Notes: a model not told the origin generated them from the sequence alone. Shown: positions 1-9,540, counted from the first letter of the stretch. The stretch is DNA of 64,000 nucleotides from Brevibacterium sp. HMSC07C04 (GCF_001815905.1 NZ_KV823261.1:98816-162815); one strand, 5' to 3'. Numbers and translations are program-made.

Positions 1-1472
1 GTGTCGACAGCTGTGCTCAGCCGGTCTTCCAGCAGAGCGCGCGTGCCCTTGAGCGGTTCGCTCATGGGGATCCTGACGGCGGATTCGCCGCGGCGCATGA
101 CGATTGACTCCCAGCTGGCTGCAACCAGGTCATCGCGCAGTCTGTCGACAACCGTGCCGCGCAGGTAGGCGCGCGTGTCATCCGGTGGTGTCGTCATGGC
201 CCGCCGCACCTCGTCATCGGTCGTCAGTCGGCGGAAGCGTCCGGCACGTTCCAGCCGATAGAACAGTCCCTTCTCCTGGCGGACGTCGGTGTACTGGACG
301 TCGATGAGGGCCAGCTTGGGGTTGTCCCACTCGAGTCCTTCGCGCTGCCGATAGCCGTTCATGAGCGACAGCTTGGCCACCCAGTCAATCGAGTCCGCAA
401 GCGTCATGGGATCGGCTGCAAGACCGGTGAGCAGACGATCCCATTCGGCCAGCACCTGAGCGGTCTGCTCGTCATCGGGATTTGCTGCCTTAGCGGCCGC
501 CGCATAGAACGCGCGCTGGATCTCCAGCGCCGTCATGGTCGAACCGTCGGTCAACTCCACTGGTGCGCTGAGACTGAGGTCGTGGGACACCGTCTGCAGG
601 GCGGTGACGGGATCGGCCAGTTCGATTTCGGGCGCCAGTCCCTGCTCGATCAGACCCAGCACGAGGCTGGTGGAGCCGAAGCGCACGAACGTGGCGACTT
701 CGGCCAGTGTCGCATCGCCGATGATCACGTGCAGGCGCCGGTACTTGACGGGATCTGAGTGCGGTTCATCGCGGGTGTTGACTATGGGTCGGCGCAGGGT
801 CGTCTCCAAGCCGACGCACTCTTCGAAGAAGTCGGCCCGCTGGGAGATCTGGAAGCCGGGCGCTTCACCCTCCCGGCCGATGCCCACTTTGCCGGCTCCG
901 CACAGAATCTGGCGGGTGGCGAAGAAGGGCAGCAGGCCCTCGGTGATCTTTTCGAACTCGACATTGCGGTCGACGAGGTAGTTCTCGTGTGTGCCGTAAG
1001 ACGCTCCCTTGGAGTCGGTGTTGTTCTTGTACAGGTCGACCGGCTGGCCTGTTGAGAGCAGCTGATGCACCGCCGCTTCGGCCACCCGGTCCCCTGCGCG
1101 GTCCCACGTGACGATGTCGCGGGGGTTTGTGACCTCGGGCGATGAATATTCGGGGTGAGCGTGGTCAACGTAGAGGCGCGCGCCGTTTTCCAGCACCACA
1201 TTGGCAAGGTACTGCGCTTCCGGCTGTTCCTGCGGCAGGTGAGTCAGCTGGGATTCGTGTGCATCGGCCAGGTTCATGAGGAAGCCCCGGGCATCTGCCA
1301 GCGGCGTTTCTGAGCCGAAGTCCCAGAAGCTCTGGGCGGATTTCAGACCGCGAGGCCCAGCGTAGGCGTCGACGACGCGCGCGGAGTCGCGCATGGGGGC
1401 TTGCGGGCGACCGCCTACGGCGACGATGCCGAACTCGGTTTCGGAGCCCATGATCCGCTGGACGGTGATCAT
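1..1472 (-). CDS. dop: Pup deamidase/depupylase Dop (3' end beyond window)
   Basis: Dop deamidates the C-terminal Gln of Pup to Glu and also removes Pup from tagged proteins in the cytosol. The frame is open from the ATG at 1472 to the left window edge (490 codons), so only the last few residues and the stop are missing. The N-terminus has IMGSETEFGI, the active-site glutamate strand of the glutamine-synthetase-like fold shared with PafA. Further on are ARVVDAYAGP, LYVDHAHPEYSSPE and KNNTDSKGASYGTHENY. The position directly upstream of arc on the same strand favours Dop over PafA. Pup and, if present, prcBA would be expected just left of the window. The start has GTGAGG about 6 nt upstream. 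The divergent DUF3054 gene begins 33 bp away. Confidence 0.95.
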   Translation of the reverse strand, partial: MITVQRIMGSETEFGIVAVGGRPQAPMRDSARVVDAYAGPRGLKSAQSFWDFGSETPLADARGFLMNLADAHESQLTHLPQEQPEAQYLANVVLENGARLYVDHAHPEYSSPEVTNPRDIVTWDRAGDRVAEAAVHQLLSTGQPVDLYKNNTDSKGASYGTHENYLVDRNVEFEKITEGLLPFFATRQILCGAGKVGIGREGEAPGFQISQRADFFEECVGLETTLRRPIVNTRDEPHSDPVKYRRLHVIIGDATLAEVATFVRFGSTSLVLGLIEQGLAPEIELADPVTALQTVSHDLSLSAPVELTDGSTMTALEIQRAFYAAAAKAANPDDEQTAQVLAEWDRLLTGLAADPMTLADSIDWVAKLSLMNGYRQREGLEWDNPKLALIDVQYTDVRQEKGLFYRLERAGRFRRLTTDDEVRRAMTTPPDDTRAYLRGTVVDRLRDDLVAASWESIVMRRGESAVRIPMSEPLKGTRALLEDRLSTAVD

Positions 1473-1491
1473 TGTGCCTCACTGCCTTTCG

Positions 1492-1497
1492 TAGACT
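1492..1497 (+). promoter_or_regulatory. -10 element, leaderless DUF3054 gene
   Basis: TAGACT lies 7 nt before the GTG start at 1505, so transcription would begin at or next to the start codon. No convincing -35 element is visible. Inferred from the same spacing at many genes in this window. Confidence 0.5.
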
Positions 1498-1504
1498 TTG
1501 GTCT

Positions 1505-1891
1505 GTGGCTAAGCGTTCTTCTCGTATTTCTCATATCCTGACCGCCCTCGCAGCCGACATCGTCCTGGTGGTTGCCTTTGCGGCTGTCGGCTTCTACACC
1601 CACGCCCAGGTTCTCACGCTCGACGGAGTTGTTCAGACATCGTGGCCGTTCCTGGTAGGCCTTGCGTGCGCGTGGATCCTCAGCGCCGCATGGACTGCTC
1701 CCCTGGCGCCCATGCGCACCGGCGTCGCAATCTGGTCGACGACTGTTCTGGTTGGCATGATCACCCGCTTTTCGTTCGGGGCGGGAATCGCCGGACCGTT
1801 CATCATCGTTGCCTCCGCGATGAATTTCCTGACCCTCGTGGGCTGGCGTGTGATCGCCCGCGCTGTCGGCGGGCGATCAGCCAAAGGCTGA
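1505..1891 (+). CDS. DUF3054 family membrane protein
   Basis: Small integral membrane protein of 128 residues and unknown role. Four hydrophobic stretches can be seen (about residues 8-28, 41-58, 65-84 and 88-112), with a short basic C-terminus (RVIARAVGGRSAKG). The pattern matches the actinobacterial DUF3054 family, for which no activity is established. I chose the GTG at 1505 because a TAGACT -10 element ends 7 nt upstream, fitting the leaderless pattern common in this window. A start at 1472 would add 11 residues and overlap the dop start region. It is transcribed away from dop. The 3' end faces the arc 3' end with a 21-bp gap. Confidence 0.75.
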   Translation: MAKRSSRISHILTALAADIVLVVAFAAVGFYTHAQVLTLDGVVQTSWPFLVGLACAWILSAAWTAPLAPMRTGVAIWSTTVLVGMITRFSFGAGIAGPFIIVASAMNFLTLVGWRVIARAVGGRSAKG

Positions 1892-1912
1892 TCCTAACCG
1901 GCAGACATCGCC

Positions 1913-3580
1913 TCAGATGAGGCTGCTGTCTCCGCGTGCGGTCTGAACTGACGAGGTGTCGCTCTCGGCAGCCGTGTCTGTGCGGCTCTCGCGGTCGGCG
2001 ACATCGGCAGCCAGGACCAGGTGGGTGATCCTTTCGCCCTTGCGTCCGGAGATGCGGGCCCATTCGTCCGGGTTTGTGGTGTTCGGCAGGTCTTCGTGTT
2101 CGCTGAATTCTTCGCGAATCGCCCGGTAGAGGTGATCCCACGTGATGCCGTGCTCACCCAGGTCGAGGTAGGCCTTGATGGCGCGCTTCTTCGCCCGGTC
2201 GACGACATTGGAGATCATGGCTCCCGAGGTGAACTCGGCGAAGTAGAGCATTTCGCGGCGGCCGTTTGCGTAGGTGACTTCGACGAAGCGGTTGCGGTCG
2301 GTCTGTGCGTACATTTCTTCAACACAGCGTTCGATCAGGCTGTCCACGGCGGCCGCCTTGGTCGTCGTGATCTCGGACTCGGCAATCGGCAGCTGTTCTG
2401 TCAGGTATTTGCTGAAGATGTCCTTGGCGCCATCCCGGTCGGGGCGCTCAATGCGTATCTTCACGTCGAGACGACCAGGGCGCAGAATCGCGGGGTCGAT
2501 CAGGTCTTCGCGGTTGGACGCGCCGATCACGATGACATTGTCAAGCTGTTCTACTCCGTCGATCTCGGTCAGCAGCTGGGGAACGATCGTGGTTTCGACA
2601 TCGGAGGACTTGCCGGTTCCGCGAGTGCGGAAGAGTGCTTCCATTTCGTCGAAGAAGACGACCACGGGTGAACCCGCTGTGGCCTTTTCGCGGGCGCGGG
2701 CGAAGATGGTCCGCAGCTGGCGTTCGGTTTCGCCGACGTATTTGTCCAGAAGCTCTGGGCCCTTGATGTTGAGGAAGTAGGAGCGGGTGTTCTCCCCGCC
2801 GCGGCGTTGGGCCAGTGAGTTCGCAACGGCTTTGGCGATGAGGGTCTTTCCATTGCCGGGAGGTCCGTACAGCAGGATTCCCTTGGGTGGTTTGAGGCCG
2901 TGTTCGGTGTACAGCTGCGGGTGTTCGAAGGGAAGTTCGACGGCATCGCGGATTTCGCTGATCTGGGCGGATAGACCGCCGATGTCGGAATAGGAGATGT
3001 CCGGAACTGTTTCGAGCATGAGCGAAGCTGTTTCGGCCCTTTCGAGTCTTTCGACAACGAGGCCGCTGCGGGAATCGAAGACGAGGGAATCGCCCACCCG
3101 AACCCGGGTGTCGCGCAGTGGCTGGGCGAGTGTGACGACGCGCTCTTCGTCGGTTGAGGTTGCGGCGAGCACTCGCGTGTCGTCAATGAGTTCGCGCACT
3201 GTCACAACCGAACCTTCGTCAATGAAGCCGAGAGCCTCCACGATCACCAGGCCCTCGGTCAGTCGGACGCGGCGGCCCGGTGTGAGCTCTCGCAGAGGAA
3301 CCTCGGTGCTCACAGACAGGCGCATGGGCCTGCCGGCGTAGTGGACGTCGGCGAAGACAACATCGCCATCGCGCACGGTGCCGAGCACAACCGCGTAGGA
3401 ATTGGGCGGTTCTGCAATCCTCTCAGCTTCGGTCTTGAGACGGTCGAGTTCCGCACGTGCGGATTTCAGAGCTGTGCTGAGCTGTTCGTTGCGCTGGGAA
3501 GCTGAAAACAGCTGCTGTCGGAGGCCTGCCGCGTCCTGGCGGACTTTCGACAGTTCTTGTCGCATTGTCGAATCATCCAT
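1913..3580 (-). CDS. arc: Proteasome-associated AAA ATPase Arc/Mpa without proteasome tail
   Basis: Hexameric AAA+ unfoldase (555 aa) that recognises pupylated proteins through its N-terminal coiled coil. Visible parts are a coiled coil at residues 1-55, OB domains at about 60-185, and an AAA module with Walker A GPPGNGKT (239-246), Walker [10 protein letters not shown] and the sensor [20 protein letters not shown]. The C-terminus ends in ...TARGDSSLI and lacks the GQYL-like tail with penultimate Tyr that docks Mycobacterium Mpa on the 20S proteasome. That suggests a proteasome-independent role such as in Corynebacterium. The start (MDDSTMRQ) overlaps the trmI stop by 8 nt, so it was preferred to the far-upstream ATG. 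The order trmI-arc-dop is the usual actinobacterial one. Confidence 0.95.
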   Translation of the reverse strand: MDDSTMRQELSKVRQDAAGLRQQLFSASQRNEQLSTALKSARAELDRLKTEAERIAEPPNSYAVVLGTVRDGDVVFADVHYAGRPMRLSVSTEVPLRELTPGRRVRLTEGLVIVEALGFIDEGSVVTVRELIDDTRVLAATSTDEERVVTLAQPLRDTRVRVGDSLVFDSRSGLVVERLERAETASLMLETVPDISYSDIGGLSAQISEIRDAVELPFEHPQLYTEHGLKPPKGILLYGPPGNGKTLIAKAVANSLAQRRGGENTRSYFLNIKGPELLDKYVGETERQLRTIFARAREKATAGSPVVVFFDEMEALFRTRGTGKSSDVETTIVPQLLTEIDGVEQLDNVIVIGASNREDLIDPAILRPGRLDVKIRIERPDRDGAKDIFSKYLTEQLPIAESEITTTKAAAVDSLIERCVEEMYAQTDRNRFVEVTYANGRREMLYFAEFTSGAMISNVVDRAKKRAIKAYLDLGEHGITWDHLYRAIREEFSEHEDLPNTTNPDEWARISGRKGERITHLVLAADVADRESRTDTAAESDTSSVQTARGDSSLI

Positions 3581-4607
3581 TGAGCTCTCCTTCGCTGCTG
3601 AGAATGTCGAGACGGGAACCCGCCTCGCGGACGGAACGGCGGATCTTCTTCGCTGTGGGGTATTTGACCCCAACGGATTCGTCTGTGACTTCGGGACCGA
3701 ACCAGACATCGAGGTCGCGCTGATCCGGAGGCGCCTGCTGACCTCGTTTGGTCCGGCGCAGCGGAGTCGTCCCCTGAGCCACGCGGCGAGCAAAGACGAG
3801 GAACCCCGTGTGGCCTATCATGCGGTGCTCGGGTCGCACAGCCAAACCGTCCAGGTGCCAGTCGCGGACCGTTGATTCCAAAGCGTGCGGTTTGGTGTAG
3901 TCGCCTGATTCCTGCAGTGCCTGCACGGTGCGCGACATCTGAGTGACGGTCGCAACGTAGACGATGAGCACACCGCCGGGAACGAGGGCTTCTGTCACAG
4001 CGTCCAGGCAGTCCCAGGGGGCAAGCATGTCAAGCACAACGCGGTCGACTTCGCCTGGGCCATAGGCTTTGGGGAGCTCTTCGGCGAGATCCCCCACGGT
4101 GATATTCCACGCGGGGTGTGGGCCTGCAAAGAAATCCGAGATATTGCCCTCGGCAATCTGGGCGAACTCTTCGCGCAGCTCAAAGGAGTGCACGCTGCCG
4201 GAATCGCCGACAGCTCGCAGGAGGGCGATGGTGAGAGCTCCCGAGCCCACACCGGCCTCAACGACACGCGCTCCGGGGAAGATATCGCCGAAGTCCGTGA
4301 TGAGGGCTGCGTCTTTTGGATAGATGATGGCCGCACCGCGCGGCATAGACAGAACAAAGTCGGAGTACAGGGGCTTGAGCACCTGGTACTCGACGCCGAC
4401 GGAGTTGCGCACCGTCGTGCCGTCGGGGCCTCCGATGATGTCATCGTGGGAGATGATGCCCCGATGCGTGTGAAACTCCCCGCCGGGTTTGAGGACGATC
4501 GTGTTCATCCGGCCTTTGGAATCGGTCAGCTGGACCTTGTCCCCTGCCTTGAGAAGACCGCGACGGTCATCAGCTCCGGCCGGAGCGGGTGCAGATTCGT
4601 GGCTCAT
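3573..4607 (-). CDS. trmI: tRNA (adenine(58)-N1)-methyltransferase TrmI
   Basis: SAM-dependent enzyme that methylates A58 in the T-loop of tRNAs (m1A58), normally a homotetramer. The 344-aa protein has the class I methyltransferase motif [11 protein letters not shown], the acidic strand-2 motif FELREEFA, a catalytic-loop DMLAPW and [12 protein letters not shown]. The long N-terminal segment (about 1-95) is the beta-barrel domain typical of TrmI. The C-terminal tail after residue 280 is basic and less conserved. It is first in the trmI-arc-dop unit and overlaps arc by 8 nt. TAGACT lies 8 nt before the ATG, so expression may be nearly leaderless. Confidence 0.93.
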   Translation of the reverse strand: MSHESAPAPAGADDRRGLLKAGDKVQLTDSKGRMNTIVLKPGGEFHTHRGIISHDDIIGGPDGTTVRNSVGVEYQVLKPLYSDFVLSMPRGAAIIYPKDAALITDFGDIFPGARVVEAGVGSGALTIALLRAVGDSGSVHSFELREEFAQIAEGNISDFFAGPHPAWNITVGDLAEELPKAYGPGEVDRVVLDMLAPWDCLDAVTEALVPGGVLIVYVATVTQMSRTVQALQESGDYTKPHALESTVRDWHLDGLAVRPEHRMIGHTGFLVFARRVAQGTTPLRRTKRGQQAPPDQRDLDVWFGPEVTDESVGVKYPTAKKIRRSVREAGSRLDILSSEGELNG

Positions 4608-4661
4608 GATTGACCAGTCTAGCCGGGTGGTCTCTGCCTCAGACGCCCCTCGTGTCAGGCC

Positions 4662-5834
4662 TCAGTCTTCGAGAAGTTCGTGGAAGAACTCCTGCAGGTC
4701 GATGATGCCGGCGAGCGAAGAGCCTTCCATGATGAGGCAGAACTGGGCTTTGGGCCTGTGGGTGAGCGATTCGAGCAGGTGCGGGGCGGAAATTCCCCGG
4801 GGCACGCCGATCCAAGCCCCCAGCGGGCTGGAGAAGTCTCCGGCGACGGCCGCTCCCGGCCCGCCGACGGTCGTTGCCGACCTTTCGGCCAGCTGTCGCT
4901 TGAGCAGGCCGTTGGGCAGTCCGGAACGGTCAAGGATGACGACGAGGGCAGGGTCGCTGCCCTTGCCCGCGGCATCGGCAGCGCGCAGCGTTTCTTGGAC
5001 ATCCGCGTCATAGGCGGCTGCGATAGCAGGCTGAATGACCTGGTCGAGGTCGTAGGTTTCCATGCGGCGGGCGCGCTTGGCGTGTGCGGCGGCGTCGGCG
5101 GCTGAGACCCACAGCATCACCGCGATGGCAGTCGTCCAGATGATGGTGACGAAATCCGGCTTTGCCCCTGTCATATAGGGATAGGCTATGGCGCCGAGGA
5201 CGAATCCGACCGCAACGATCCGGCCGATCATGCTTGCGATCACGGTGCCGCGGAACTGGCTGCCGGTGAACCGCCAGATAAGGGCCTGCAGCGCCCAACC
5301 GCCGTCGAGCGGAATGCCGGGCAGCAGATTGATCACGCCGAGTGCCACGTTGGCAAACGTCAGTGCGGCGCACAGCAGCCACAGCACGCTGCCCCCGTCG
5401 GAGTGATTCATGCCGATCCAGCCGATTGCCGCCAAAATGATGTTGACAACGGGTCCGACGACCGAAACGTAGAAGCTCGTCATCGAGGTGCGCTTGAAGT
5501 CGTCATCGATCTTCGGTTCGAACTTTGTGAAGCCGCCCCACACGTTGAGCTCGATGACAGACACCTTCTGCCCGCCGAGCGTGCCGGCAACACCGTGAGC
5601 GAACTCGTGCAGGAAGACCGACGCGAAAAGCAGAATCGCATAGAGGAACGCGACGAACATCGACGTTGCTATGGTCATGCTGGGTGACAGGGTGCGAATG
5701 AACGGCGCCAGCAGGGCCGTGATGAGAATCGCGGCAATAAACCACGTCCATGACAGCACAATGGGCGCACCGAGGGCGCGACCGATCACGAGGCCGCCGG
5801 CGGTGCCGTCCTTGCTAGCATTCGCTTGTGCCAT
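4662..5834 (-). CDS. Site-2 protease family intramembrane metalloprotease
   Basis: Polytopic zinc metalloprotease (390 aa) that probably cleaves membrane-anchored substrates such as anti-sigma factors; the substrate is unknown. The zinc motif HEFAH sits in a hydrophobic helix near residue 75, and the second half of the active site is NLLPGIPLDGG. About six membrane segments run from residue 18 to 240. The C-terminal 150 residues are soluble and resemble a CBS-type regulatory region, as in SpoIVFB/Rip3-like proteases. I chose the ATG at 5834 because TATGAT lies 7 nt upstream. ATGs at 5843 and 5846 lie within or beside this element. The gene is divergent from the Fe-S nuclease and is conserved next to trmI-arc in actinomycetes. 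Confidence 0.88.
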   Translation of the reverse strand: MAQANASKDGTAGGLVIGRALGAPIVLSWTWFIAAILITALLAPFIRTLSPSMTIATSMFVAFLYAILLFASVFLHEFAHGVAGTLGGQKVSVIELNVWGGFTKFEPKIDDDFKRTSMTSFYVSVVGPVVNIILAAIGWIGMNHSDGGSVLWLLCAALTFANVALGVINLLPGIPLDGGWALQALIWRFTGSQFRGTVIASMIGRIVAVGFVLGAIAYPYMTGAKPDFVTIIWTTAIAVMLWVSAADAAAHAKRARRMETYDLDQVIQPAIAAAYDADVQETLRAADAAGKGSDPALVVILDRSGLPNGLLKRQLAERSATTVGGPGAAVAGDFSSPLGAWIGVPRGISAPHLLESLTHRPKAQFCLIMEGSSLAGIIDLQEFFHELLED

Positions 5835-5891
5835 ATGCGACATCATAACCGGCAGACGCAGAAACACTGCGACCTGCGCCCGCGTGCCTAC

Positions 5892-5897
5892 TAGGCT
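5892..5897 (+). promoter_or_regulatory. -10 element, leaderless nuclease gene
   Basis: TAGGCT is separated by exactly 6 nt from the ATG at 5904, with no Shine-Dalgarno sequence between them. The divergent protease gene has TATGAT at 5842-5847 on the other strand, 7 nt before its ATG. Confidence 0.6.
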
Positions 5898-5903
5898 GTG
5901 TTC

Positions 5904-6716
5904 ATGGTCTCGCTCAATGCTCTTTCACCTTCGCGCGCCAATGACTTCGTGTCGTGCCCGCTGAAGTTCCGCTTCCGCACAATCGACAAGCTGCCAGAAC
6001 CGCCGAGTGAAGCGGCGTTCAAAGGAACGCTCGTCCACTCTGTTCTCGAGGGGCTCTTTGATCTGCCAGCCGAGGAGAGGACCGCCGCCGCTGCGCGCTC
6101 CCTCATAGCGCCCAGCTTCGGGGAGCTTGCAGACAAGAACGCCGCGGAGCTCGCTGAGCTTTTCCCTGACGAACCCTCCCGACTGAAGCTCTTCGCTCAG
6201 GCAGGCGAGCTGGTGGACCGCTATTTCACACTCGAACTGCCCGACCGTCTGGAGCCGGCCGGACGAGAGCAGTTTGTGCAGGCCAAACTGGACAATGGCC
6301 TGCTGCTGCGCGGATTCATCGACAGGATCGATGTGGCCCCGGGAGGCGAAGTGCGGCTTGTCGACTACAAGACCGGCAAAGAGCCCAAACCCCAATACTC
6401 CCGGGAAGCGGAGTTCCAGATGCGCTTCTACGGCGTCCTCAAACACCGCACGGACGGCACTTTGGCCCACACACTGCAGCTTATGTACTTAGGCTCCGGA
6501 ACCATTAAGGCCATGCGGCCGCAGATGACAGACATCGAGCGGACGGAAGACGAAATCCTGCACATCTGGGACGACATCGTGCAGGCGGCCCTGACCGACA
6601 CCTGGCGGCCGAAAAAATCACCCCTGTGCGGGTGGTGTCATTTCAAGGACATATGCCCAGCCTGGGGAGGCCGGGCGCCGGAAACGCCGGAGATCACTTC
6701 GATTGCCGGCAGGTAG
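5904..6716 (+). CDS. RecB-family PD-(D/E)XK exonuclease with Fe-S cysteines
   Basis: Probable Cas4/AddB-like DNA exonuclease (270 aa). The N-terminus has SPSRANDFVSCPLKFRF with one cysteine. The nuclease core shows GFIDRID followed by VRLVDYKTGK, the D...DYK catalytic signature, and then QMRFYGVL, the family's Q-x-x-x-Y motif. The C-terminus carries CGWCHFKDICP. Together with the N-terminal Cys these can hold a [4Fe-4S] cluster, as in Cas4, AddB and MGME-type nucleases. No cas genes are nearby, so this is the housekeeping actinobacterial type found beside arc/trmI. The start is set by the -10 spacing; a GTG 6 nt upstream is less likely. The last 23 bp overlap the convergent HAD gene. Confidence 0.9.
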   Translation: MVSLNALSPSRANDFVSCPLKFRFRTIDKLPEPPSEAAFKGTLVHSVLEGLFDLPAEERTAAAARSLIAPSFGELADKNAAELAELFPDEPSRLKLFAQAGELVDRYFTLELPDRLEPAGREQFVQAKLDNGLLLRGFIDRIDVAPGGEVRLVDYKTGKEPKPQYSREAEFQMRFYGVLKHRTDGTLAHTLQLMYLGSGTIKAMRPQMTDIERTEDEILHIWDDIVQAALTDTWRPKKSPLCGWCHFKDICPAWGGRAPETPEITSIAGR

Positions 6717-7353
6717 CCGCCTTCGCAAAGTCTTCGAGGGACAGGCCCTCCAGGCTGTGAACAATCGACCAGCGGGGGTCGTCTGGAATATCAATGTGGC
6801 ACGGCACAACGAGAGTGCGGGCCCCTGCGCTTGATGCCGAGAGGGCTCCGTTGAGGGAATCCTCGATCGCTATGCATTCCTGAGCACGCAGGCCCAGAGC
6901 CTTCGCACCCACCTCGTAGGGCTCCGGGTGCGGTTTGCCGTGCTCCACCTCGTCTCCGGTGATGACCGCATCGAAGGTGCCTTCGGGCAGGCTGGCGACA
7001 ACGGCGTCGGCCAAGGGCCGAAACGACATCGTGACCATTGCCGACGGAATGCCGACCCGGCGAAGCTGCCCGAACAGCTCTCGCACACCGGGACGGAACG
7101 GCACCCGCTGCTGCACTTGGGCAATGACGTCCTGCGTTAGACGGTTGATGATCTCCAGCGGCTCAAGCGGTACGCCGAGGTCGATGAACACCTGGGCGGA
7201 CACGCTCAGAGCATTGCCCACGAGCTTCAGCCCCTCTTCTTCAGACCACGGCAGACCGTACTGAGCGGTCAGCCGGTGTTCGGCTTCAATCCAGTACGGT
7301 TCGGTGTCGACGATTGTGCCGTCCATATCCCACAGGACTCCAGAGAATTCCAT
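6694..7353 (-). CDS. HAD-superfamily phosphatase (PGMB/GPH-like)
   Basis: Cytosolic haloacid-dehalogenase-type phosphohydrolase of 219 aa; the substrate is not evident. Motif I is WDMDGTIVDTEP (nucleophile Asp9, acid/base Asp11), motif II is VTMS, motif III uses the Lys in GKPHPEPY, and motif IV is IEDSLNG. The helical cap between residues 18 and 85 places it in subfamily I (beta-phosphoglucomutase or phosphoglycolate phosphatase-like). Close actinobacterial relatives sit at the same place near mshC. TAGGGT lies 6 nt before the ATG, which indicates a leaderless transcript. It overlaps the nuclease gene tail-to-tail by 23 bp. Confidence 0.88.
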   Translation of the reverse strand: MEFSGVLWDMDGTIVDTEPYWIEAEHRLTAQYGLPWSEEEGLKLVGNALSVSAQVFIDLGVPLEPLEIINRLTQDVIAQVQQRVPFRPGVRELFGQLRRVGIPSAMVTMSFRPLADAVVASLPEGTFDAVITGDEVEHGKPHPEPYEVGAKALGLRAQECIAIEDSLNGALSASSAGARTLVVPCHIDIPDDPRWSIVHSLEGLSLEDFAKAATCRQSK

Positions 7354-7359
7354 GCCTCA

Positions 7360-7365
7360 ACCCTA
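7360..7365 (-). promoter_or_regulatory. -10 element, leaderless HAD gene
   Basis: On the minus strand TAGGGT is followed by 6 nt and the ATG at 7353. It faces away from the PAC2 promoter 50 bp to the right. Confidence 0.55.
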
Positions 7366-7408
7366 AAAGCTGCGTATGGTCTAAGAGCAACGCCCCGGTG
7401 AACGCGGC

Positions 7409-7414
7409 TAGGCT
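7409..7414 (+). promoter_or_regulatory. -10 element, leaderless PAC2 gene
   Basis: TAGGCT-N6-ATG, identical in sequence and spacing to the element before the nuclease gene at 5892. Confidence 0.6.
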
Positions 7415-7420
7415 GACGAC

Positions 7421-8254
7421 ATGGCATTTCTTCCCAGTCAGGGCGGTCAGGCTGTGGTCATCGGCCTGCAGGGGCCCAACAGCCCCGACGATGCGGCCGC
7501 CGTAGTGATCGACGTCCTCAAACATCACATAGACGACGGCCGCCTGGTCGATCTCAGCGTGGCCGAAAGCTACGACCGCGAGAAGCATCCGCCTTTCATC
7601 GTCCGCCCCGATGGCAAGCCCGTTGTTGTGTACCCGCACGTCATCGGAATAGAAGGCTCAGTTGAGCGGTCGGACAGGTCGTTGAACATGCTGCTCGTGT
7701 CCGGTCCGACTCCCCTCGACATGTGGGAGGAGTTCATCGAAGACCTGCTGGATTCACTGGATCCAGACAGCGATGTCGTCATCTTCTTGGCCTCAGAGCC
7801 GGCCGCGGTCCCCCACACGCGCAGCCTGCCCGTGCGGCTGACCTCAGAGGACCCTGGCATCGTGAACTGCCCGGGGGTGCAGCAGCAGGAATACGAGGGA
7901 ATTGCGAATCTGCAGGACGCGCTTGCCGTTTCTATGGTCGAGGCGGGGATTCCGGCAATCACCCTGACGTGCGCAGTGCCTGACTACGCTGCGCTGTCGC
8001 CCTCACCCAAGGCAGGTCTGGCGCTTCTGTCTGCACTCGAAGACGTCATCGGCACCACCTTTGAGCCCGATGATCTGACAGAAGCCGCCAGGGCGTGGTC
8101 TGACGGGGTAGACATGATTGCAGAAGCTGACGCCGAACTGGCCAAGCGCATCAAGATGATGGAAGAAGAGTACGACCTCGCCGGTGCGCACGACGGCGAG
8201 GACATTGCGCGCGAATTCGAGAAGCTGTTGCGCCGCCGCGAAGAGGACCGTTAA
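7421..8254 (+). CDS. PAC2 family protein
   Basis: Cytosolic 277-aa protein of the PAC2 family, named after a eukaryotic proteasome assembly chaperone subunit. The bacterial function is unknown. Family features are the N-terminal hydrophobic strand with QGGQAVVIGLQGPNSPDDAA, a central VIFLASEPAAVPHTRSLPV, and GIPAITLTCAVPDYAALSPSPKAGLALL. The C-terminus is a charged helix with KRIKMMEEEYD. In actinobacteria it is routinely found between recB/HAD and mshC, as here. It ends 7 bp before the convergent mshC stop. Since Arc here lacks a proteasome-docking tail, a role in proteasome assembly is doubtful in this organism. Confidence 0.85.
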   Translation: MAFLPSQGGQAVVIGLQGPNSPDDAAAVVIDVLKHHIDDGRLVDLSVAESYDREKHPPFIVRPDGKPVVVYPHVIGIEGSVERSDRSLNMLLVSGPTPLDMWEEFIEDLLDSLDPDSDVVIFLASEPAAVPHTRSLPVRLTSEDPGIVNCPGVQQQEYEGIANLQDALAVSMVEAGIPAITLTCAVPDYAALSPSPKAGLALLSALEDVIGTTFEPDDLTEAARAWSDGVDMIAEADAELAKRIKMMEEEYDLAGAHDGEDIAREFEKLLRRREEDR

Positions 8255-8261
8255 GCGGGAA

Positions 8262-9515
8262 TCACAGTTTGATGCCCAGAAGAGCATCGACTGCAGCGAC
8301 AACGGCTTGCGTGTTCTCATCAGCGACTGATCCGGTCTGTCGGGCTGCAGCCCAGTCGTCAATCACCGACAGGGCGTTCGGCGTGTCGAGATCGTCTGCA
8401 AGCTCACTGCGGATTTCGGCGACGACGTCTGCCGGATCGGAAGAGTTTGCACACTCGGCGGCTGCGCGCCATGTGCCGAGCCGGTTCTCTGCGGCAGACA
8501 GGACGCTGCCGCTGTACTCCCAGTCAGACCGGTAGTGGTTGCCGAGAATGGCCAGCCGGATGGCCATGGGGTCAGTTCCCGCTGCGGTGAGCTTCGACAC
8601 GAGCACCAGGTTTCCCAGGGATTTGCTCATCTTTTCGCCCTCATAGGCGACCATGCCGGTGTGCATGTAGGCGTCGGCAAACGGCGTGCCGGTCAGTGCG
8701 ATCGCATGAGCAGCACCCATTTCATGGTGCGGGAAGATCAGGTCCGATCCCCCGCCCTGCACGGTCAGCGGATAGCCCGCGTACTTCCCGGCGATGACGG
8801 CGCACTCAATGTGCCAGCCGGGACGTCCCGGCCCCAGTTTCCCGCCGGGCCACTGCGGTTCGCCTTCGCGGGCAGAACGCCACAGAAGAGCGTCGAGGGG
8901 ATCTTCTTTGCCGGGCGTGTCGGGGTCTCCCCCGCGTTCGGGGAAGATCTCCAGCATCTGCTCGCGGCTGTAGTGAGATTCGGAGCCGAACGGCGGTTCG
9001 ACCTGTGTGCCGATGCGGTAGTACACGTCGCCGTTGTCCAGCGTGTAGGCCGCTCCCTGATCAAGCAGGTCTTCCACTGCTGTCACGACGTCTGGAATCG
9101 ACTCTACCGCCCCTATGTAGTGCTTAGGCGGTATGACTCTGAGTGCTTCCATATCAGAGAAGAACAGCCGGATCTGACTGTCGGCGAGTTCGCGCCAGTC
9201 AACTCCCGTCGCATCGGCGCGCTCCAGAAGGGGATCGTCGATATCCGTGGTGTTCTGGACGTACACAACATCGGCCCCCGCATCAATCCACGTGCGAAGG
9301 AGAACGTCGAATGCGACGTATGTGGATGCGTGTCCCAGGTGCGTTGCGTCGTAGGGCGTGATGCCGCACACGTAGAGCCGGGCCTGCCCGTCGTTGAGCA
9401 GACCGCTGACAGGTCCGCGGGCCGATGTGCTGTAGACGGTGCTGTCGGCTGGGGCGGGCGGGAGCACTGGGAAGTCGGACAGAGTCGGAACTTCGGGAGC
9501 TGACCAAGATTTCAC
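8262..9515 (-). CDS. mshC: Cysteine:1-D-myo-inosityl 2-amino-2-deoxyglucopyranoside ligase
   Basis: ATP-dependent ligase that joins Cys to GlcN-Ins, the third committed step of mycothiol synthesis. The 417-aa protein is a cysteinyl-tRNA synthetase paralogue. It has the HIGH-type motif [16 protein letters not shown], zinc ligands beginning with Cys in [23 protein letters not shown] and the KMSKS loop EKMSKSLGN. It ends near the length of M. tuberculosis MshC (414 aa) and lacks the tRNA anticodon-binding domain of CysS. The GTG start at 9515 is chosen because TATGCT lies 7 nt upstream. The upstream ATG would add a non-conserved 43-residue extension. The gene implies mycothiol as the main low-molecular-weight thiol. 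Confidence 0.95.
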   Translation of the reverse strand: MKSWSAPEVPTLSDFPVLPPAPADSTVYSTSARGPVSGLLNDGQARLYVCGITPYDATHLGHASTYVAFDVLLRTWIDAGADVVYVQNTTDIDDPLLERADATGVDWRELADSQIRLFFSDMEALRVIPPKHYIGAVESIPDVVTAVEDLLDQGAAYTLDNGDVYYRIGTQVEPPFGSESHYSREQMLEIFPERGGDPDTPGKEDPLDALLWRSAREGEPQWPGGKLGPGRPGWHIECAVIAGKYAGYPLTVQGGGSDLIFPHHEMGAAHAIALTGTPFADAYMHTGMVAYEGEKMSKSLGNLVLVSKLTAAGTDPMAIRLAILGNHYRSDWEYSGSVLSAAENRLGTWRAAAECANSSDPADVVAEIRSELADDLDTPNALSVIDDWAAARQTGSVADENTQAVVAAVDALLGIKL

Positions 9516-9522
9516 GCCACCC

Positions 9523-9528
9523 AGCATA
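9523..9528 (-). promoter_or_regulatory. -10 element, leaderless mshC
   Basis: TATGCT-N7-GTG on the minus strand, just downstream of the SCO1664-family stop at 9541. This suggests that mshC has its own promoter even though it is co-directional with the upstream gene pair. Confidence 0.5.
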
Positions 9529-9540
9529 GCCGCCTGTCGT

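Noticed and set aside
5904..6716. Cas4
   Set aside because: The Fe-S nuclease resembles Cas4, but there are no other cas genes or arrays and the locus is a conserved housekeeping context.
8535..9503. Plus-strand frame of 322 codons
   Set aside because: Antisense to mshC, which is well supported by HIGH and KMSKS motifs.
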